Of a stretch of 64,000 bases of DNA, positions 54,207 to 63,409 are shown one piece after another. This DNA is from Antribacter soli. GTDB taxonomy: Bacteria; Actinomycetota; Actinomycetes; Actinomycetales; Cellulomonadaceae. The position numbers were made by a program, and so were the translations under genes. Positions within the stretch are counted from its first letter, which is position 1. Each line of letters begins with the position of its first letter. Location: positions 62,001 to 126,000 of the forward strand of contig NZ_JAKGSG010000005.1 of the NCBI RefSeq assembly GCF_021568775.1. The letters are read 5' to 3'. The notes under the pieces are model-generated. The model did not search any database. It was not told the DNA's origin and was given only the letters and a program-made list of their open reading frames with translations.

Positions 54207-55786
54207 CCCCGGTCTCCCTGCGGCGACGTCTCGTCGCGGTCGTGCTGGTCGTGCTCCTCGCGTCGACGGCCGCGCTCGCCACGGCGTCCGCCCTGGCACT
54301 GCGCGCCCAGCTCCTCGGCCGGCTCGACAACCAGCTCACGCAGGCCGCGTCCCGCGTCGCCGACCCGCCGAGCCTCCAGCCGTCGTTGCGCGGCGGGGAG
54401 GTGCGCCCCTCCCCGCCGCCCGACGACGGCACCGGGGACGGCGCGCAGGACGAGACGCTGCGCCTCGTCGTCCCGTGGCTCGGCCAGGACGTGGGCACCA
54501 TCGTCGTGGTGTACGACGACGGAGCGGTCGCCCGGGCGGGGTACCTCGACCAGGACGGTGGTTTCCAGGACCTGACGACCGCACAGGTCGAGGCCCTGGA
54601 GTCCGTGCCCTCCGACGACGCGCCGCACGACGTCGTCGTCCCGGGCCTCGGCACCTACCGCGCGATCGCGACGACGACCCGGGACGGCGAGCCGAGCGTG
54701 CTCGCGGTCAGCACGACCAGCGTGGCGCAGACCGTCGGCCGGTACGTGGCCGTCGAGGTGGCGATCGGCGTCGGCGGCCTGCTCGTCGCCGGGGTCGCGG
54801 GCACCTGGTTCGTGCGCCGGTCGCTGCGCCCCCTCGACACCGTCGCGGCGGCCGCCGGCCGGGTCTCCGAGCTCGAGCTGTCCGAGGGCGCCGTCGCCGC
54901 CATCCCGCGCGTCCCCGAGGCGTACACGGACGAGCGGACCGAGGTGGGCCAGGTGGGCGCCGCCCTGAACCGGCTCCTCGACAACGTGGAGCAGTCGCTC
55001 ACGGCTCGGCACGAGTCCGAGACGCAGGTGCGCCGCTTCGTCGCCGACGCCTCCCACGAGCTGCGCACCCCGCTCGCGTCCGTCCGCGGCTACGCGGAGC
55101 TGGTCCGTCGCTCCCCCGACCTCGCCGGCGGCCGGGTCCCCGCCGACACCCTGCGCGCCCTCGACCGCATCGAGGCCGAGGCAGGCAGGATGAGCGCGCT
55201 CGTCGAGGACCTCCTGCTGCTGGCCCGCCTGGACGCCGGCCGGCCGCTCGAGAGCGCGCCCGTCGACCTCGTGGCGCTCGCCGCCGACGCCGTCGCCGAC
55301 GCGCACGCCGCCGGGCCGACGCACCGCTGGGAGCTCGACCTGCCCGGTGGCACCGACGAGGGCGCCGAAGACGGCTCGGACGAGGGCTCCGACGACGAGC
55401 CGCCCGAGCTGTGGGTGACCGGCGACGAGGCGCGCCTGCGGCAGGTCCTCGCGAACCTGCTGGGCAACGCCCGGGTGCACACCCCGCCGGGGACGCGCGT
55501 CGTGCTCTCGCTCGCCCCGGACGGCGGGGACGCGGTCGTCGCGGTGTCCGACCAGGGGCCCGGCATCCCCGCCGCGCTCCGGCCGGAGCTGTTCCGGCGG
55601 TTCAGCCGCGGCGACGACGCCCGCACCCGCACCGGCGGGTCCACCGGCCTGGGCCTCTCGATCGTGCAGGGGATCGTCACCGCGCACGGGGGCACCGTGA
55701 CCGTGACGAGCCGTACGGAGGGCGAGGCGACGCCGTCGGGCACCGGGACGTGCGTGGAGGTCCGCCTGCCGGGGGCGGCCTCGTAA
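54203..55786 (+). CDS. Sensor histidine kinase
   Basis: 527 residues. Helix 1 (about 12-33), an extracytoplasmic sensor of about 150 residues, helix 2 (about 183-205), HAMP, phospho-His in FVADASHELRTPL (about 286) and an ATPase domain with NLLGNARVHTP (N box), DQGPGIP and GLGLSIVQG. Between the dimerisation helices and the ATPase is an unusually acidic insert (GTDEGAEDGSDEGSDDEPPE, about 388-407). Partner of the regulator just upstream. The signal is unknown; the next gene, a secreted protease, is on the opposite strand. Confidence 0.94.
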   Translation: MTPVSLRRRLVAVVLVVLLASTAALATASALALRAQLLGRLDNQLTQAASRVADPPSLQPSLRGGEVRPSPPPDDGTGDGAQDETLRLVVPWLGQDVGTIVVVYDDGAVARAGYLDQDGGFQDLTTAQVEALESVPSDDAPHDVVVPGLGTYRAIATTTRDGEPSVLAVSTTSVAQTVGRYVAVEVAIGVGGLLVAGVAGTWFVRRSLRPLDTVAAAAGRVSELELSEGAVAAIPRVPEAYTDERTEVGQVGAALNRLLDNVEQSLTARHESETQVRRFVADASHELRTPLASVRGYAELVRRSPDLAGGRVPADTLRALDRIEAEAGRMSALVEDLLLLARLDAGRPLESAPVDLVALAADAVADAHAAGPTHRWELDLPGGTDEGAEDGSDEGSDDEPPELWVTGDEARLRQVLANLLGNARVHTPPGTRVVLSLAPDGGDAVVAVSDQGPGIPAALRPELFRRFSRGDDARTRTGGSTGLGLSIVQGIVTAHGGTVTVTSRTEGEATPSGTGTCVEVRLPGAAS

Positions 55787-55793
55787 CAGTGTT

Positions 55794-55829
55794 GCGGGGC
55801 CGCACCCTCGGGAGAGGGTGCGGCCCCGC
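55794..55829. terminator. Bidirectional terminator between kinase and protease genes
   Basis: Perfect 16-bp stem (GCGGGGCCGCACCCTC at 55794-55809 with 55814-55829) and loop GGGA. It lies 8 bases after the kinase stop and 13 bases after the protease stop, so it can serve both converging genes. Confidence 0.88.
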
Positions 55830-55841
55830 GAGATCAGACGG

Positions 55842-57299
55842 TCACGGGAGGGTGTACCCGCCCGTGTACGAACCGGACCCCGAGTAGGAGTCCACGAGCC
55901 AGCGGTACGTGCCGGCCGTACCCGAGTAGGTCACGGTCTCGTCGGGCGCGGAGGTGATGCCCTGGGCGACGGTGGACCACGTGCCGCTCGAGAGCTTCTG
56001 CAGGTACAGGTCGAAGTCGACGCCGCTCGGGCCGTCGAGGCAGCCGCGGATCGTGCCGGACGCAGCCGAGACGCCGCTGCTGCTCGGCTTGTAGGTGAAA
56101 CCGCCGCTGCTCAGCGAGCCGCTGAACGACGAGGCGTAGCCCGTGCAGGTCGTGCCGCCACCGCCGCCGCCACCCGTGATCAGCGAGACGCCGGCCGCGC
56201 TGAGGGCCTCGTTCACCGGCTGGAAGTACGTGGTGCCGCCGGAGGAGCAGTTGCCCGAGCCGCCGGACGTCATGCCCTGGGCCTGGGTGCCAGCGAGGAG
56301 CGAGCCGCCGGAGTCGCCGGGCTCGGCGCAGACGTTCGTGCGGATGAGGCCCGAGACGGTGCCCTCCGAGTACGTCACCGACGAGTTGAGCGCCTGGATG
56401 GTGCCGCAGTGCCAGCCGGTGGTGGAGCCGGAGCGGCAGACCGTCGCGCCCACGGCCGCGGCGGTCGAGCCCGCGACGCTCACGGTGCCGCCGCTGTAGT
56501 TGTTGACCGAGCCGACCGGGGTGTCGTCCGAGCCGGTGTTCACGTACGCGTAGTCGTTGCCCGGGAACGAGGACACCTGGAAGGTGCCGGTGGGGCTGGT
56601 CGTGGTGTTACCGACGTCGCCGCAGTGGCCCGCGGTGACGAAGCCGCCGGTGGCCGAGAAGCCGACCGAGCAGCGCGACCCGCCGATGTAGTACGCGTTG
56701 CCGCCGATCACGTTGATGAGGGTGCGCGGCTGCACGCCCGTCTGGGTGTACGTGACCGCGTCGGCCGGGATCCCGGCGTTGCGGACGGCGGCCGCGACGT
56801 AGCCCTTGGATCCCCTCGCGACGTCGATCACGATCGAGTTCGACTCGACGTCGACGTAGTACTGGGGCGCCTTGCGCCCGTCGAGCGCGCTGTCGAGCGC
56901 GCCCTTCCAGGCGTCGAGCTCGGCCAGCGAGTTCTCGGCAAGGATCGGGGTGGCACCGGCGGCCTCGACCGCAGCCGCCTGGGCGGCGTCCGAGACGCCG
57001 ACATACAGGGCCTGCTCGGTGGTGTCGACCCACGCACCGGCGTACGCGTCGCCGAGGGTCTTCGCGAGGTCATGCTGCTTGTCGGACGCCGCGGCCTGGA
57101 ACGTCAGGACCTCGACCGCGCTCTCGGCGCTGAGGCCGAGGTCGCGCTCCATGGCGCTGAGCATGCCGGGGGCGTAGTCGTCTGCGCCGGGGACCTTGGG
57201 TGCGGCCGAGGCGCTACCGGCGACAGCGGTGACGGTGCCGGCCAAGAGCGTCAGCGAGGCGGTGGCCAATGCGAGCGCCCGGATGGGTGTACGTCTCAT
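55842..57299 (-). CDS. Secreted chymotrypsin-like serine protease (streptogrisin/alpha-lytic type) with C-terminal PPC-like domain
   Basis: 485 residues made as a prepro-enzyme: signal peptide (1-32), pro-domain (about 33-195) with AMERDLGLSAESAVEVLTFQ and YYVDVESNSIVIDV, the latter ending in the strand that templates folding, then the protease starting near NVIGGNAYYIGG. Catalytic triad His225 (TAGHCG), Asp249 (GNDYAYV) and Ser330 (GDSGGS), with disulfide Cys pairs around His225 and Ser330. A Gly-rich linker leads to a C-terminal beta-sandwich (about 385-485, DFDLYLQKLSSGTWSTVAQ) of the prepeptidase C-terminal kind, which is usually removed after secretion. AAGGAG before ATG 57299. Close in architecture to proteases of Cellulomonas. 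Confidence 0.95.
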   Translation of the reverse strand: MRRTPIRALALATASLTLLAGTVTAVAGSASAAPKVPGADDYAPGMLSAMERDLGLSAESAVEVLTFQAAASDKQHDLAKTLGDAYAGAWVDTTEQALYVGVSDAAQAAAVEAAGATPILAENSLAELDAWKGALDSALDGRKAPQYYVDVESNSIVIDVARGSKGYVAAAVRNAGIPADAVTYTQTGVQPRTLINVIGGNAYYIGGSRCSVGFSATGGFVTAGHCGDVGNTTTSPTGTFQVSSFPGNDYAYVNTGSDDTPVGSVNNYSGGTVSVAGSTAAAVGATVCRSGSTTGWHCGTIQALNSSVTYSEGTVSGLIRTNVCAEPGDSGGSLLAGTQAQGMTSGGSGNCSSGGTTYFQPVNEALSAAGVSLITGGGGGGGTTCTGYASSFSGSLSSGGFTYKPSSSGVSAASGTIRGCLDGPSGVDFDLYLQKLSSGTWSTVAQGITSAPDETVTYSGTAGTYRWLVDSYSGSGSYTGGYTLP

Positions 57300-57431
57300 C
57301 TCCAGCAATCTCCTTTGTCGGGACGCCGGGCCCTGGCCCGGTGCGGTAACGCTAGAGGCCAGCACAGGTCACGCACAGATAACGGTCAAGTCATACCACG
57401 ATGCGATGAGCAGCGCTCCGGCCCGCACCGA

Positions 57432-58406
57432 TCACGCCAAGGCTCCGTACTCGGTCAGCCATCGCCCGTAGTGGGGGCTCCGGCGCACCGAGTCTCGGTG
57501 CGCCCGGTACGCCGCGTCCTCCATCGTCTCCTGGCCCGCCCTGTCACCGGACTCCCGGCGCCAGCCGACGAAGTGGGTCCGGCGCAGCGGGGAGCCTTCG
57601 AGGGCCACCGCGCGCACGCCCGGCGGGTCCGGCTGCCCGGGCTCCACGAGCGCCACCGCGCGGCCTGCCCGCACCTGGTCCACGGCCGCGGTCCACTCCG
57701 CCTCGCCGAGCCCGTGCGGCGCGAAGCCCGCACGGACGCACGCCGTGACGAAGCACTCCTCGAGGCAGCCCTGGGCGGGGACGTAGAGCCAGCGCTCCTC
57801 CGCGAGGTCCGAGAGGGAGACCTCGTCCTTGCCCGCGAGCGCGTGCCGCTCGTCGAGGAGCACGAACATCGGGTCCGTGCACACCCGCGTCCAGAGCACC
57901 TCGCCGCCCTGCGGAGGCGTGAAGGCGGAGCACAGTCCCACGAGCGCCACGTCGAGAGTGCCGTTCGCGAGCCGGCTCGCCAGGTCGTCGACCGACGCCG
58001 GGGACGAGGTCGTGATGCGTACGCCCGGCACCGAGCCGTGCAGGTGGTTGACGAAGAGGCCGCCCAGCCCGGTCCCGACGGTCCCCACGCGCAGCACGCC
58101 CGCATGACCCGTCACGGCGTTGACGAGCCGTCGGGCGTCGTCGGCCAGGGCGGACATGGCAGGCAGGAGCACGCGAGCGTGCCTCAGGACGAGCTCCCCG
58201 AGCTCGGTCGGTCGGGCGCCGCTGCGGTCCCGGACGAAGACCGAGCCCCCGAGGGCGCGGTCGATCCGGTTGAGCTGCGCCGTGAGAGCAGGCTGGGCGA
58301 TGCCCAACGTGGCCGCGGCCTTCGTCACGCTTCCGGACTCCGCGACGGCCACGACCATCCGTAGGTGCCGAAGGTCGAGTTCCACAGGTCGGAAAGTAAT
58401 GGTCAC
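57432..58406 (-). CDS. LysR-family transcriptional regulator
   Basis: 324 residues. Helix-turn-helix in VAESGSVTKAAATLGIAQPALTAQLNRIDR (positions about 21-50), then the effector domain starting VLRVGTVGTGLGGLF. GTG 58406 chosen; GTG eight codons later (VELDLRHLR) is closer to the usual LysR start. No metabolic gene is divergent from it: the upstream neighbour is a methyltransferase on the same strand, and downstream lies the protease. The target is therefore not evident. Confidence 0.9.
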   Translation of the reverse strand: MTITFRPVELDLRHLRMVVAVAESGSVTKAAATLGIAQPALTAQLNRIDRALGGSVFVRDRSGARPTELGELVLRHARVLLPAMSALADDARRLVNAVTGHAGVLRVGTVGTGLGGLFVNHLHGSVPGVRITTSSPASVDDLASRLANGTLDVALVGLCSAFTPPQGGEVLWTRVCTDPMFVLLDERHALAGKDEVSLSDLAEERWLYVPAQGCLEECFVTACVRAGFAPHGLGEAEWTAAVDQVRAGRAVALVEPGQPDPPGVRAVALEGSPLRRTHFVGWRRESGDRAGQETMEDAAYRAHRDSVRRSPHYGRWLTEYGALA

Positions 58407-58461
58407 GAGCCCCCCTGTCTTGGGGTGAAACGTGCTAACTTCGAGATCATTCAGTTCCGTT

Positions 58462-58490
58462 ACATCCCGGAAACACCTGGTTCGGGATGT
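58462..58490. promoter_or_regulatory. 8-bp inverted repeat upstream of the LysR gene
   Basis: ACATCCCG (58462-58469) and CGGGATGT (58483-58490) are exact complements 13 bases apart. It lies between the methyltransferase stop and the LysR start, so it may be the autoregulatory LysR site or a weak terminator; neither the T-N11-A pattern nor a T-run is convincing. Confidence 0.4.
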
Positions 58491-58497
58491 TACGCAG

Positions 58498-60096
58498 TCA
58501 TGTCCTAAAGACTAGGAAACCGTCGCTCACCAGGCCTCGGACCGCCGGCAGCAGCTCGGCGGCAAGATCGTCGGCGGACACCTCGAAGAACGCTGCGACG
58601 GCCCCGACGAGCTGCCCGACCGTCAGCTCGCCGTCGCACGCGCCGACCAGCGCGGCCAGCCCCGTCGACGCGTGCACCGCGCGTCCCAGCCCGTCGCCCT
58701 GACGCAGGATGACCACGTCCGGGTGCGCCGCACCCGGCGTGAGGTAGCGCTCCTCTGTGACGTCCGGAGCGGTGACGAGGTGTGCGCCGGCGAGCGCGGC
58801 GTCGTCGTGCCCGGCGAGCAGGTCGTGGGCAGCGAGCGCCGCCGCGAGGTGCGCCCCGAGGGGCTGGCGGACCGAGCCCGTGTGCTCCTCCAGACGCCGC
58901 AGCGACAGGGTCCCCGACACCGGCCTGCGCAGGGTGACGACCCCGAACCCGACCGCCTCCACGTCGCGCGAGGCGAAGTCGTCCAGCCACGCCCCGTAGG
59001 CGGCCGCCCACGCAGCCGGCTCGCGCTCCGCCGTCGTGCCGCCGTCGCGGATCCACGTCTCCGCGTACTCGGCCGGGTCCAGCACCTCGCGCTGGATCAC
59101 CCAGCCGTCCAGGCCCGCCGCGTCGAGCCAGGCCCCCACCCGGTCCTCCCACGGCTCGCCCCGGCGGTGCTCCCAGTTCCCCAGGAGCTGAGCCACCCCG
59201 CCTGGCGCCAGGACGGCGCCCACGCCCGTGATCAGGTCCCGCACCAGGTCGTCGCCCGACCTGCCGCCGTCCCGGTACTCGTAGTCGCCCAGGGCGTCCG
59301 CCACGGCCCGGCCCGCCGCGCCCGCGCGCGGGGTGATGACGAACGGCGGGTTCGACACGACCAGGTCGAACGCCTCGCCCGCCACAGGCTCCAGCATCGA
59401 ACCGTGGCGCAGGTCGAGGTGCTCGCCCTCCGGCAGGTTGAGGGCCGCGTTGAACCGCGCGTAGGCCAGGGCGCGGCGCGAGATGTCGGTTCCGACGACC
59501 GCGCGGGCGTGCCGCGACGCGTGCAGGGCCTGGATGCCGCAGCCCGTGCCCAGGTCCAGCACGCGGCCCGTCGGGGTGCGCATCGTGACCTGGGCCAGCG
59601 TGAGCGACGCCCCGCCGGCGCCGAGCACGTGGTCCGGGGACAGCCGGCCGCCGGTCGCCAGCTCACCGAGGTCGGAGGCGAGCCACCAGCGCACCTCGCC
59701 CGCGGCGTCCGTCGCGCCGTACGGGCGCAGGTCGGCGATCGGGCGCGCCTCGTCGTCGTCGCCCTCGCCGGAGGTCTCGACCAGGCCGAGCCGCTCGGCG
59801 CCGGCCGCTCCCGTGCCGGGCAGGGCCCGGTCCAGCGCCGCGCGCGGCACGGCGTCGCCCAGGAGGAACAGGGAGGTGAGCGTGGCCCGGGGGTCGCGCC
59901 CGCCCGACGCCGCCAGCGCGAGTCTCGCGGGGACCGCCTGCTCGCGGTGCAGCGCCGCCGACGCGACGGCGCCGAGCAGGTCCTCCACCCCGTCCACGTG
60001 GTAGCCGGACCCCGCAAGGTCCGCCCGCAGCATGGCCAGCACCGGGCCCGGTGCGGTGGCAGGGGTACGGACGGTCGCGGGGGCTTCAGGGCTCAC
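58498..60096 (-). CDS. Class I SAM-dependent methyltransferase (HemK-like, actinobacterial)
   Basis: 532 residues. The N-terminal third (about 1-160) is a helical/winged domain of the DUF7059 kind; the middle carries SAM motif VLDLGTGCGIQALHASRH (about 179-196) and SNPPFVITPR (about 258), the NPPF/Y signature of N6-adenine or N5-glutamine methyltransferases. The last 200 residues are an extra domain seen in actinobacterial homologs. Target unknown. GTG 60096 has GGAGG ten bases upstream. Confidence 0.88.
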   Translation of the reverse strand: MSPEAPATVRTPATAPGPVLAMLRADLAGSGYHVDGVEDLLGAVASAALHREQAVPARLALAASGGRDPRATLTSLFLLGDAVPRAALDRALPGTGAAGAERLGLVETSGEGDDDEARPIADLRPYGATDAAGEVRWWLASDLGELATGGRLSPDHVLGAGGASLTLAQVTMRTPTGRVLDLGTGCGIQALHASRHARAVVGTDISRRALAYARFNAALNLPEGEHLDLRHGSMLEPVAGEAFDLVVSNPPFVITPRAGAAGRAVADALGDYEYRDGGRSGDDLVRDLITGVGAVLAPGGVAQLLGNWEHRRGEPWEDRVGAWLDAAGLDGWVIQREVLDPAEYAETWIRDGGTTAEREPAAWAAAYGAWLDDFASRDVEAVGFGVVTLRRPVSGTLSLRRLEEHTGSVRQPLGAHLAAALAAHDLLAGHDDAALAGAHLVTAPDVTEERYLTPGAAHPDVVILRQGDGLGRAVHASTGLAALVGACDGELTVGQLVGAVAAFFEVSADDLAAELLPAVRGLVSDGFLVFRT

Positions 60097-60110
60097 GGCC
60101 CCATCCTCCC

Positions 60111-61370
60111 TCAGCCGGTGCAGCCGGACTCGAGGTAGGTGCTGATCCGCTTGGAGGCCGCGATCATCTCCTGCTGGTCCAGCGACGGCCCGACGCTGTT
60201 CAGCGCCGCGACGACCCCCTCGGAGTCCGCCGGGTCGATCCCCTCGACCGCGCCCGCGGCGGCGGTCACGAAGCCGACCACGGTGCCCCAGTCCTCGGCC
60301 ACCGCCGCCGGCGGGTTCACGCCGTCCAGGGCGTTGCGCGACTGGATGAAGCCGTTGCGCAGGGTCGCCGGGTCCTCGCCGTTCATCGACGCCTGCGCGT
60401 TGTTGGACTGTGCCCACGAGAGCTGGGCGGTCGCGCAGGCCTGCGGCGACGCCGCCGGCAGCTCCTCCGCGCCGCCTGCCTGGTCCAGGACCCACCCGGC
60501 TCCGAGCCCTCCGCCGAGCGCGACGAGCGCCGCGAGGACCAGCACGAGCGGCTTGTCCAGGAGCCGCGGGACGCCGAGGCGCCGCGTGAGCGCCTTGAGC
60601 CCGCGCGGGCGGCCGGCCGGAGCCGTACCCCGGCCCTTCCTGCCGCCCTTGCCGGGGGCGATCGAGGGCGGCTTGTCGCCCGCCTTCACCTCGCCCGGCC
60701 GGACGCGACGGCGTTTCGGCGGGATCGCCGCGGGCGACCCGTCGTCGACGCCGGCTTCCTCGCCGGGCGGGACGTCGGGCAGGGCGTCGCCCTCGAACGG
60801 GCCCGCCTCGTCGATCGTCGCCGGATCGGCGACCGCGGTCCGCCCCGGCCGACCCTTGCGACCGCCCTTGCGCTTCGGGGCCTTCGCCTTCTTGCCCCCG
60901 GCCCGGCTGGGGGCAGGGCTCCCGGTCTCCGCGGGGTCGGCCGACGTCGTGCCAGAGCCGGCGAAGCCGCCGAACGGTGTCGGCTCGTCCGACGTCGTGC
61001 CGGATCCGACGAAGCCGAACGGCGACCGCTCGTCCGACGTCGTGCCGAATGGTGAGGAGCTTGCCGCGGAGCGCCGGGCGCGGGCCGCGATCTCGGGCGA
61101 GATGCCGACCCCCAGGGTCCGCGTGTCGACCCACTCGTCGCCGCCGGCGGCGCCGAAGGGCGACGCGGCGCCCGTCGGCCCGAACGGGGTCGCGCCGTCG
61201 TCGGCGTCCGCGCCGCCCCAGGGGGACGGCGGCGCCTCGGCGGGCGCCTCCTGCGCCGCCTGCGCGGCGAGGCTCTCCGCCCACGCGAGCGCGCTGCTCA
61301 CGGGCGGTGCGCCGGCTCGCGAACCGGATCGCCCACCCTTCGAGCCCTTGCGCCGTGACGTGCCACTCAT
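60111..61370 (-). CDS. Basic, repeat-containing single-pass membrane protein
   Basis: 419 residues, not recognised. The first 260 are low-complexity and soluble: Gly/Ser/Lys start (MSGTSRRKGSKGGRSGSR), several SPFG/TPFG repeats with SGTTSDE, and two Lys/Arg/Gly blocks (KKAKAPKRKGGRKGRPGR and GKGGRKGRG). A single helix (PLVLVLAALVALGGGLGAGW, about 275-294) is followed by an extracytoplasmic domain of about 120 residues with two Cys (QACATAQLSW and LESGCTG). DNA-level repeats around CGACGTCGTGCC (three times between 60941 and 61055) indicate expansion by duplication. The basic inner tail could bind nucleic acid or the membrane. Confidence 0.8.
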   Translation of the reverse strand: MSGTSRRKGSKGGRSGSRAGAPPVSSALAWAESLAAQAAQEAPAEAPPSPWGGADADDGATPFGPTGAASPFGAAGGDEWVDTRTLGVGISPEIAARARRSAASSSPFGTTSDERSPFGFVGSGTTSDEPTPFGGFAGSGTTSADPAETGSPAPSRAGGKKAKAPKRKGGRKGRPGRTAVADPATIDEAGPFEGDALPDVPPGEEAGVDDGSPAAIPPKRRRVRPGEVKAGDKPPSIAPGKGGRKGRGTAPAGRPRGLKALTRRLGVPRLLDKPLVLVLAALVALGGGLGAGWVLDQAGGAEELPAASPQACATAQLSWAQSNNAQASMNGEDPATLRNGFIQSRNALDGVNPPAAVAEDWGTVVGFVTAAAGAVEGIDPADSEGVVAALNSVGPSLDQQEMIAASKRISTYLESGCTG

Positions 61371-61469
61371 GATCGCGAAGGGTACCGGCCGAACGCCGCC
61401 GAGCAGGAGTCGCGACCGGCAGAGGGGACAGAGATCACCTTGTGCGCACCGTCACGCGAGGCGTGAGAC

Positions 61470-61772
61470 CTACCCCGAGACGCCGAGAGACCGCGCCGTC
61501 AGCAGGAGCATCACTGCGGCGACGAGCAGCCCGGCCACGATCGCGGCCAGGGACCAGCCCCGCGCCCGCGCGGACGCGACGCGGGCCCCGGCGAGCTTCC
61601 CGGCGTTCCACAGCGGGCCGACCCGTGCCGCGGACACCAGGGCCACGAGGCCGAGCGGCCAGAACAGGACCGTCGCGACCACCGCGAGCGCGAGGTGCGT
61701 GCGCGGCGGGGTCACCTCCGCCGGGACGGCGATGTACCCGGGCGGCAGGTCGACGGGGACGGGCTGGCTCAT
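61470..61772 (-). CDS. CD225/dispanin-family small membrane protein
   Basis: 100 residues with two helices (about 27-47 and 73-92) and the CD225 core SAARVGPLWNAGKLAGARVA then SARARGWSLAAI. Bacterial members are of unknown function and often appear near other envelope genes. ATG 61772, 26 bases downstream of a GGGAGG-like purine stretch region; no operon partner. Confidence 0.85.
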   Translation of the reverse strand: MSQPVPVDLPPGYIAVPAEVTPPRTHLALAVVATVLFWPLGLVALVSAARVGPLWNAGKLAGARVASARARGWSLAAIVAGLLVAAVMLLLTARSLGVSG

Positions 61773-61838
61773 CGGGTCCTCCCAAGGACGTGGTGGGAGA
61801 ACCTAGACCCGCGCCCGACCCGGTGTCGAACCCCCTGG

Positions 61839-63269
61839 TCAGGAGGGCAGGATCCGCAGCAGCGTGCGGTAGAACACGACCCCGCGGCCCAGCGCGTCGA
61901 CCGTCAGGTGCTCGCCCGCGCCGTGGATCGACCAGCGCTGCTCACGCGTCATCGCGAACGGCGAGAACCGGTACACGTGGGGCCAGACGGCGTGGAACCG
62001 CCGCGCGTCGGACGAACCGAGCATGACGTAGGGCGTGACGACGGCCTCCGGGTACGCCTCCCCGACGGCTGCGCGCAGCAGGGCGAACTGCTCGCCGTCC
62101 GTAGGGGCCACGGGCGACGGGTCGTCGCTCGCGATCGCCGTCACCGAGACGGCCGGGTCCCGGACCACGCGGCGCAGCCGCGACACGACGGCGTCCACGG
62201 AGGACCCGGGTGCGATCCGGACGTTGAGGCGGGCGCGCGCCGACGCGGCGACCACGTTCGCGCCCGGGCTGCCCTGGAGCTGGGTCACGGCCACGGTGGT
62301 GCGGACCATCGCGCTGGTCTCCGGGTCCGACGCACCGAGCAGCCGCGCCAGGAGCGCCCGCAGCGGCGCCGTGAGGCGCCCGACGACGTCCGGCCGCCCG
62401 GGCGCACCGCCTGCCGAGGGCCGCAGCGCACCCAGGCGGAGGAGCAGCCGCAGCACCGAGCCGATCGGTCCCACGGCGTGCGGGGCGAGGGTGGCGAGCA
62501 TCTCGACCGTCGGTGCGGGCAGGGACGTGGGGAACGGGTGCCGGTCCACGCGCACGACCGCCCGCGCGAGACGTGCGGTCGCCCCGCCACGCGCCGGGGT
62601 CGAGGCGTGCCCACCGAGCGCCGTGGTGACCAGCTCGATGTCGGCGATGCCCTTCTCCGCCACGCCCACGACGGCAATCGGCGCGTCGACCCCGGGGAAC
62701 GCGCCGGTGGCGACGGCCCCGCCCTCGTCGAGCACGAGCCACGGCGTGATGCCGTGCTGCCGCAGCCCGTCGACGGCGACCTGCGCGCACGTGCCCCCGA
62801 CCTCCTCGTCCGCCCCGAACGACAGCCACACGTCCTGCGGGGGTGTGAAGCCCTCGGCGAGGAGCGTCTCGACGGCGTCGAGGACGGCGACGAGCGAGCC
62901 CTTGTCGTCGAGCGTGCCGCGGCCGTGCACGGCCCCGTCGCGGATCTCGCCCGAGAACGGGTCGCCCGCCCAGTCCTCGGCGACCACGGGCACCACGTCC
63001 TGGTGCGCCATGAGGACCACCGGGCGCGTCTCCGAGGCGCCCCGCCACCGGTACAGCAGGCCGTGCCCGCCGACGGTCTCCCGCTCGAGGACGGAGTGGA
63101 CGCGCGGGTAGACGGCGCGCAGGGCGTCGGCGAACCGCCGGAACGCGGCGTGGTCCACCTCGCGTTCGTCGCGCGAGGAGACGGTCGGGATCCGCACGAG
63201 GGCCGACAGCCGCTCCGCGGCCACGGCCCCGAGGGTCTCGTGCTTGTATTCGGTCGGCAGCGCGGTCAT
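61839..63269 (-). CDS. M20-family metallopeptidase
   Basis: 476 residues, cytosolic. Metal ligands: His in MAHQDVVPV (about 88), bridging Asp in RGTLDDKGS (about 119), catalytic Glu pair in ADEEVGG (about 152) and late His in FHAVWPHVY-like region with SIHGAGEH (about 450). Length and the long lid domain (about 215-400) fit the CPG2/Pm20d1 branch of carboxypeptidases/aminoacylases. GGAGGACGC before ATG 63269. Substrate class: N-acyl amino acids or peptides. Confidence 0.92.
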   Translation of the reverse strand: MTALPTEYKHETLGAVAAERLSALVRIPTVSSRDEREVDHAAFRRFADALRAVYPRVHSVLERETVGGHGLLYRWRGASETRPVVLMAHQDVVPVVAEDWAGDPFSGEIRDGAVHGRGTLDDKGSLVAVLDAVETLLAEGFTPPQDVWLSFGADEEVGGTCAQVAVDGLRQHGITPWLVLDEGGAVATGAFPGVDAPIAVVGVAEKGIADIELVTTALGGHASTPARGGATARLARAVVRVDRHPFPTSLPAPTVEMLATLAPHAVGPIGSVLRLLLRLGALRPSAGGAPGRPDVVGRLTAPLRALLARLLGASDPETSAMVRTTVAVTQLQGSPGANVVAASARARLNVRIAPGSSVDAVVSRLRRVVRDPAVSVTAIASDDPSPVAPTDGEQFALLRAAVGEAYPEAVVTPYVMLGSSDARRFHAVWPHVYRFSPFAMTREQRWSIHGAGEHLTVDALGRGVVFYRTLLRILPS

Positions 63270-63282
63270 GCGTCCTCCTTCT

Positions 63283-63318
63283 CCGGCACGGTGTCCGGCA
63301 CGGTTCGAGGCACGGTGT
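63283..63318. repeat. Three 12-bp tandem repeats upstream of the M20 peptidase
   Basis: CCGGCACGGTGT, CCGGCACGGTTC and GAGGCACGGTGT in tandem, ending 14 bases before the peptidase start (on its 5' side). They occupy the 5' leader or promoter. Confidence 0.75.
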
Positions 63319-63409
63319 CCTCCCTGACGCTTGGGCCGCATCGTAGGCCCTCCGCGCCCACCTCCCTGCCCGCCTTGACCTGTCGTCCCGGGCACGGTTG
63401 CCTGGCGGC

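Noticed and set aside
57339-57400. Sigma-70-like promoter (TTGACC on the minus strand) for the protease gene
   Set aside because: No good -10 box at 16-18 bases; the nearest TAGCGT is 29 bases away, so it was not listed as a feature.
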